Below are positions 59,280-64,000 of a stretch of 64,000 nt of DNA, piece after piece. The notes below the pieces were generated by a model. The model did not search any database, was not told the origin of the DNA, and saw only the letters and a program-made list of their open reading frames with translations. Source of the DNA: Apricaphanius iberus. Lineage: Eukaryota > Chordata > Actinopteri > Cyprinodontiformes > Aphaniidae. Within the stretch, counting starts at the first letter, position 1; each line of letters starts with the position of its first letter. The stretch spans positions 1 to 64,000 of the forward strand of contig JAPXFQ010002083.1 of the NCBI GenBank assembly GCA_028564705.1, in the 5' to 3' direction. The position numbers and the translations under genes are program-made.

Positions 59280-59639
59280 ATTTCCCGATGGATCTACGTT
59301 CCTACCCTCATCTATGGTCACAAACGCTGGGTGGTGACCGAAAGAACGAGATCGCGGATACAGGCGGCTGAAATGAGTTTCCTCCGTAGAGTGGCTGGGC
59401 TCTCCCTTAGAGATAGGGGGAGAAGCTCGGTCATCCAGAGGGGGCTCAGAGTAGAGCCGCTGCTCCTCCACATCGAGAAAGGTGCCTGGGAACACCTCGG
59501 GATTCCTCCCGAGGAGCTGGCCCAAGTAGCCAGGGAGAAGGAGGTCTGGGTCTCTTTGCGTAGGCTACTGCCCCCGCGACCCGACCCCGGATAAGCGGAA
59601 GATGATGGATGGATAGATGGATGGATGCTCTCAAGAATT

Positions 59640-60600
59640 CTCGGTCGATTACTTAGCCACTTTGTTAAGCAAAATCCACCCATTTAGGACAGAGTCACCA
59701 GTTCTCTGTAGAGTGTGATTGCCTCCTCCTCAGTTGGAACAGATACAAGACCACATAGAAACAATGCAGGATTTTATTCACCATATCCTCCTTAAACAAG
59801 TGTCCAAAATCCTCAGCACATTTCTTCAAAGCGAATTTGGCACTGGCAGGTGATGACGTTGCGCCAAATAAATGAACTTTCATCCTGAACTCCACCGGTT
59901 CTTGCCATAACTCTCCATGTGGCCACCACAAAAACCTCAGTAGGCCAGCATCTTCTGGAGAGACTCGCATCTGATGGAACATGGATTCGATGTCCGCCAT
60001 AATGACGACCGGCTCCATTCTGAATCGAGTCACAACTCCTAACGGTGAGCTGGTAAGATCAGGGCCTTGAGGTAGCTGCTCATTGAGCAATTTCCCTTTA
60101 AACCTGGCAACACAATCAAACACCACCCTCAGCTTTCCTTTTACAGGATGATGGATGCCGTGGTGTGGTATATACCAGACTTTACCAATACGACCCTCCA
60201 GCTCATTCTCAGGTACCCTTTCGGCGTAGCCCTTCGCAAACAGGTTCTTCATAAAGATGGTATATTCTGAGTGGAGCAGTGGATCCCTCTGAAGCCTCCT
60301 TTTCAGATTACGCAGCCTCTGTTCCACAACCTTCATATTATTCGGCATGCTGACTTCTGGATCACTGAATGGCAGACAGATCTGATAATGACCATCCAGA
60401 TGTTTAATGGCTGCGCTCATCAGCTCTAAGAACTTCTGATCCTCTTTGGAAAGTCCTGGCTGCTCATCCATAATAGTTTCTGGAAAATCATTTTTATACT
60501 GCTGCTTCCACCTCTCATCCAAGTTTATAATGGAAATTCTGTTTACTGCAACTGACTCAATGGCCTGCCCATTAGTTCCTCCAATCAGTGGTCCATTCAC
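59640..60600 (-). pseudogene. BEL/Pao reverse transcriptase with lost active site
   Basis: An open minus-strand stretch of about 300 codons holds the BEL/Pao reverse-transcriptase N-terminal half: LRNLKRRLQRDPLLHSEY, GKVWYIPHHGIHHPVKGKLR, VVFDCVARFKGKLLNEQL, and VVIMADIESMFHQMRVSPED with the first catalytic Asp. At the position of the second active-site motif the Tyr-Val pair remains, but the paired aspartates are gone and the frame changes, so a small deletion has destroyed catalysis. The following residues continue in another frame until the LINE insertion. Confidence 0.9.
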
Positions 60601-61010
60601 TGTCCAGCCCAGTACAGTCCTGATAGCTTAAGGGCCATCATTCACGCTGCGGATCACCTCCAGTGGCTCCTTGGCTTTAGGAACATTAGTCCCTATAAGT
60701 AGATAAATTCCTGCTTCAATTTGAGGCAAAGGAATGTGCTTTAAGTATGACCACGTTCTCAAATCACTTTTAGTTGGTATATTGCTGCGATATACTGGAA
60801 TTGACTCCTGTGTGTAGACTCTGTGCAAGTCAATGAAGTTTCCACCATCCAGTGCAGCTATCTCCAACTCGTGCACCACGTAGCTGGTCACCACCCTTTC
60901 CTGACCCATACTTCTCAAGAGAATGTTGGTCTTTCTTCCAGTGAGATGGACTCTGTGCATTAAATCCTGAGTGCAGAATACGGCTGTGCTGCCTTGGTCC
61001 AGAAAGGCCT
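60601..61010 (-). pseudogene. BEL/Pao protease region
   Basis: The frame contains MHRVHLTGRKTNILLRSMGQ, VVTSYVVHELEIAALDG and a SDLRTWSYLKHIPLPQIE stretch, typical of the region between protease and reverse transcriptase in BEL/Pao pol. Upstream (60,990-61,010) AFLDQGSTAVF-like coding holds the expected 'D-G-S' aspartic-protease motif, across a stop. Frames are broken on both sides. Confidence 0.75.
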
Positions 61011-61233
61011 ATGTATGGATAGTTTTACAACCCCTTTTTGCTTTAACCTGGACTGGAACTATGGGAAGTTTGCAGTTCTGTTCTCCATCCCCCATAAGAC
61101 CACTTGAGACCAGGGTGTTGTCCATGGACGCTGTGACATTTCTCACAGTCTGGTTAGCTCCACTCACACTGTGCCTATGTAGTACAGTTGGGTGTTTCAA
61201 GCCACATTTTACACAGGAGATCCTTTTACGACA

Positions 61234-61693
61234 TTATTTGCTGACATGTCCTTTACACAGACACCCATAACAGAATCCTTTCTCCTTTAAGAAGCCTATC
61301 TTCTCTTTGTGGACCATTCTCTCCAACTGTGCACACTTATCCAGTGAGTGTCCTCCTTTACAGCATGGGCATGCATTCTTCCTGGTTTGGTGAGTCTCTT
61401 TGTTCTTATTCTCAGACCAATAATTTCTTTCCACACGGTCCACGGTGGTGGCAAAGCTTGTCCCTTTAATTCCAGAGGGGTTGTGCATTTTAGGTTTGTC
61501 CTTTATGAACTACAGGCGCATCTTGTGTATTGCCGAACACAGGGTCAGTGAGAATCTTCGCTTGCCTTTCAACAAAGGTTGTGATGTCAGTAAACCTTGC
61601 TCTCCTGTCAAATTTCTCCTGCAGGTCACAGGCATGACTCCTCCACCGGTCTCTTATTTCACTTGCCTGGACCACGCCACAGATTAAGTTAAC
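61234..61693 (-). pseudogene. BEL/Pao Gag, zinc-knuckle portion
   Basis: The minus strand reads WRSHACDLQEKFDRRARFTD and then, after a shift, ACPCCKGGHSLDKCAQLERM and GFCYGCLCKGHVSK: two knuckle-like Cys/His arrays (C-x2-C-x3-H-x4-C and C-x2-C-x3-H). The rest of Gag lies on the far side of the 1.97-kb insertion. Confidence 0.85.
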
Positions 61694-63665
61694 GATTTGC
61701 AAGCAAGAATAAGACTATAAATTGAGAATTTAAACAATTTATTGAAAGCACGGAGGAACGACAGTCTGGGAGAGGTGTCGTCGGAGGCCCGGGAGGAAGA
61801 CTCAGTGTGGGGGTGCAGTCTTCAGGAAACTCATCTTTCTGGACTGGTGGAAGAGGACTGAGGGAGACACGAAAGACCGCATCTAGGAAATGATGGTGAC
61901 GGCAGAGTTAAGATAACCCGAGAGCGAAGCCCAGGGACTCCGGAGAAGTATACAAAGAGGTAGCCAATGTTCTAATGAAATAGTGCACCCTTTCGAAGTG
62001 CTCATCACAGGAAGAGTTACACAACCCATCTTAACCTACAAGTTCTATGCCCCGACCCTAAGGTCACAGAGCGACAAAGATACTTGCTTAATGAAAAAAT
62101 GCCTAAACCTGGACGTAAAACATCATTTTAAGTTAATTTGAACATTTTTTTTTGTTTTGTTTTTTGCAGCGCGTGTGGATTAACTGAAAGTATGTCGCTA
62201 GTCATGTTTAAATGTGCAAGTATCCTTCAACCAATCGTGCATCTATCGAATTAAAAAGGCGTTTAAGTGAGCTGCATTTCTGAAAGGCATGAATCGTGTA
62301 GACACCTGCAGTAAACGCAGAAAAAACAGCGTGGAAGAAGAAACGGCTCTCCGCTGCAGACGACCGATTTGAGGTGGAGGACTGATGTTATTTCATTTAT
62401 TTATGTCGGTTTCTTTCTTTATTTATTTTTTATTCATTTATTTTATTTTTTAAAGCTCGAGCCTTCATTCTTATGTATGTAATTGTGAGCTAAATCCCTT
62501 TAATTGAGGATGGATTTCAACCCATGACTTAGACTTCTGTTGGAAAGACCTGTATGTGGAATGGGAGTTTACATGCACCGTGAATGACAAAACTATCGCA
62601 ATAAATAACTTCTCGAGCGGAAGGAAACATGATCCGAATGAATTAGATCGGGTCAGAGTAAAATGAATGGCATGTTTACTTTAACCATTCAGGCATGTAA
62701 TGCAATTTCTTGAGTCCAAGGAATGATAGGTTTACCGGCCCACCAGGTTACTCGGTGCAGGGCGACATGTCAGCTTGCTCCTGGGTGCTTGGGCCGAAGC
62801 CACAGAGAAGGGAACAGTGTCACCAAAAGAACCGCCCGATGGGGAAGCTTGAACGGCAGAAGCGGGAAGCTATGGACGGGACAGGGGTAGCACTGGGCGG
62901 AGGAGACGAAAAGAGAAGCCTAAAAAGAGCGTTGTGAGCGGAGCAGGTGAAGGTGATCCCCCTGAGCCACGAAGTACGCTGAGAGTTGTGCCACTGTCCA
63001 GCCGGACATGTCGGAGCGGCAACAGAGGAACGGCGAGCGTGAGGGGATGCCTGGACGTGAGGCGCTGAAGCCTGACGCCAGCCATGAATTGATGGAGGAG
63101 GAGGCGGCCTGGGGCGGGTGAGCCGAAGCGGCGGCCGAAAGTTTCTGAGGAGATAGCTCAATTCGGAGGATGAAGCTCCGAGGCGAAGCAGGTGAAGCGG
63201 AAGTATGAGGAGGGTGGCCCGAGCTGCCACCAGAGGTAGATCCCGCTGGGAGTTCTGAGGAGAAGAGGCCAAAGCCGGGGGAGATGGATCGGAATCCGGC
63301 TGGTTCGAGGGGAGCCGAACACGGCGAGAAGCATGGCGGACCGAGGGCTGGGGAGAAGCCCCTGCTGATATGTGGCCGGGAAGGTAAAGCTCCTCGGACG
63401 GATCAACGCCCCGAGTGTGAGGCCATCCATGCTGGGTACGATGAAGCGAAGTAGTAGAGCGAAGTAAGTGAGCAAAACGCACGCAATAGTCCAAACTGAT
63501 CGCAAAAACGAAGGACACAGACAAGAAACGAGAGCCAGACGGGGTTTATATGTGTATCACGGTGTGATTGGGAATGTGTCAGGGGACATAAGTGCCAGGT
63601 GAGGCGAGTTTAGGGCTGATTAGGATGTCCAAGGCGGATATAGGGAGTGTTCCTTACTCCTGAAC
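61694..63665 (-). mobile_element. 1.97-kb insertion of unknown class in BEL/Pao gag
   Basis: The 10-mer TTAAGTTAAC is present on both sides (61,684-61,693 and 63,666-63,675), and gag coding stops on one side and resumes on the other. Read on the minus strand the block starts with a TATA-like ATATAAA near 63,546 and ends with AATAAA about 45 bases before the junction, like a transcription unit. No terminal inverted repeats and no poly(A) tail. A 235-codon frame at 62,820-63,524 (Pro/Ser/Arg-rich) matches no family I know; its openness may just reflect GC-rich composition. A solo LTR, a non-autonomous LTR element or a DNA transposon are all possible. Confidence 0.6.
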
Positions 63666-64000
63666 TTAAGTTAACTTTGTCAACTCCATTTTGTATCGCA
63701 GTTTCTTTATAATGTCCAGCATATTAGAGTGCGTGTCCAGGTCGTGTAGGTACTGTACATCTTCCATAGCATTACAGCAGCTGCGGAGGAAGAGACTATA
63801 TTCCTGCAGAGTTCTCGCAGCATCTGTTTTGATTTGTGGCCATTATAATGCCCTCTCCATATAGGCCGATGCCACCTTCTTCTCATTTCCGTAATGCTCC
63901 TTCAATAAAGCCTTTGCTTTTGAATATCCTCTTTCTGCATCAATATGTTGGCAACTTCTCACAAGTTCCTTTGCATGTCCCTTTGTATATTGCTGTAGGA
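63666..64000 (-). pseudogene. BEL/Pao Gag, N-terminal portion (continues past window)
   Basis: The minus-strand translation contains TKGHAKELVRSCQHI, AKALLKEHYGNEKKVASAY, ARTLQEYSLFLRSCCNAM, and MLDIIKKLRYKMEL before the insertion point. These follow the DUF1759-type Gag region of BEL/Pao elements. The frame is nearly clean but carries at least one stop, and it lacks its 5' end because the window stops. Confidence 0.85.

Larger units (their letters stand above)
58008..59624 (+). mobile_element. Rex3-like (RTE clade) LINE with inverted 5' half
   Basis: The 3' part (58,566-59,624, plus) and 5' part (58,008-58,565, minus) belong to one LINE polymerase ORF in opposite orientations. The 3' end terminates in GATG/GATA units (GATGATGGATGGATAGATGG), typical of Rex3. 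ATGCTCTCAAGAATT occurs on both sides (57,993-58,007 and 59,625-59,639), a target duplication of up to 15 bp. The inserted unit lies in the BEL/Pao pol gene, so it is younger than that element. Confidence 0.9.
55879..64000 (-). mobile_element. BEL/Pao LTR retrotransposon, degenerate and interrupted
   Basis: Reading right to left on the minus strand: gag (64,000 to 61,234, running off the window), protease region, reverse transcriptase, RNase H, integrase, then the 3' LTR. The order and motifs are those of BEL/Pao. Coding is broken by stops and shifts. Two insertions split it: a Rex3-like LINE (58,008-59,624) between reverse transcriptase and RNase H, and a 1.97-kb block (61,694-63,665) inside gag. 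The copy cannot be autonomous. Confidence 0.9.

Noticed and set aside
62820..63524. 235-codon minus-strand frame as a real gene
   Set aside because: Pro/Ser/Arg-rich and GC-rich, where stops are rare by chance, with two other long frames overlapping it. No domain recognised, so it is mentioned only within the insertion.
1..64000. tRNA, rRNA, CRISPR array or bacterial-type operon
   Set aside because: Nothing of this kind was found on either strand; gene structure is eukaryotic throughout.

Overview
The window reads as nuclear DNA of a teleost fish. It is AT-rich and gene-poor, with (CA)n and (TA)n microsatellites, and it carries teleost-type families: Tc1-like, hAT, TTAA-flanked and PIF/Harbinger-like DNA transposons, L2/Rex1-like and Rex3-like LINEs, a BEL/Pao LTR retrotransposon, and an intronless TRIM ubiquitin ligase of a kind that is multi-copy in fish. 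No prokaryotic features, CRISPR arrays, tRNA or rRNA genes were seen. The species cannot be named from the sequence.

Layout. Bases 1-24,300 hold no gene I can support. They contain microsatellites, L2-like LINE tails, a Tc1-like remnant (11,970-12,474), a TTAA-flanked element carrying a THAP-like exon (8,795-9,781), a TTAA-flanked MITE, a decayed LINE reverse-transcriptase fragment, a long inverted repeat split by a small hAT MITE, and a 730-bp hAT derivative with an 8-bp target duplication. Bases 24,328-25,848 (minus) encode a complete TRIM protein (RING, B-box, coiled coil, PRY-SPRY). Bases 28,896-32,201 are repeats: hAT-like ends, a 3-copy tandem array of about 190 bp, a GGTTCT/AGAACC palindromic repeat and a hairpin element. 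Bases 34,700-40,760 (plus) hold exons of a spliced gene I cannot name. It has an N-terminal double CxxC motif and a conserved-looking C-terminal end, but at least two frameshifts in its first exon. Inside its introns sit a Harbinger-like element, an LTR-retrotransposon gag unit bounded by 100-bp inverted arms, and two MITEs.

The main result lies at 44,412-51,745 (minus). Eighteen coding exons, invisible as one ORF, join with consensus GT/AG sites and consistent phases into exactly 901 codons (900 residues plus stop). The product matches what I know of KDZ (Kyakuja-Dileera-Zisupton) transposase proteins: a B-box-like cysteine/histidine cluster, further Cys pairs, two Asp motifs and a Glu motif suited to a DDE triad, a coiled coil and an acidic tail. 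I see no break in it, although MITEs have landed in two of its introns. It is either a recently active Zisupton-like transposon or a transposase-derived host gene.

From about 55,110 to the right edge lies a BEL/Pao LTR retrotransposon on the minus strand (3' LTR, pol, gag running off the window). It is dead: the reverse-transcriptase active site is disrupted, the integrase has an internal deletion, and two insertions interrupt it. One is a Rex3-like LINE whose 5' half is inverted (the twin-priming signature) and which is flanked by a duplication of about 15 bp. The other is a 1.97-kb block of unknown class flanked by a 10-bp repeat.
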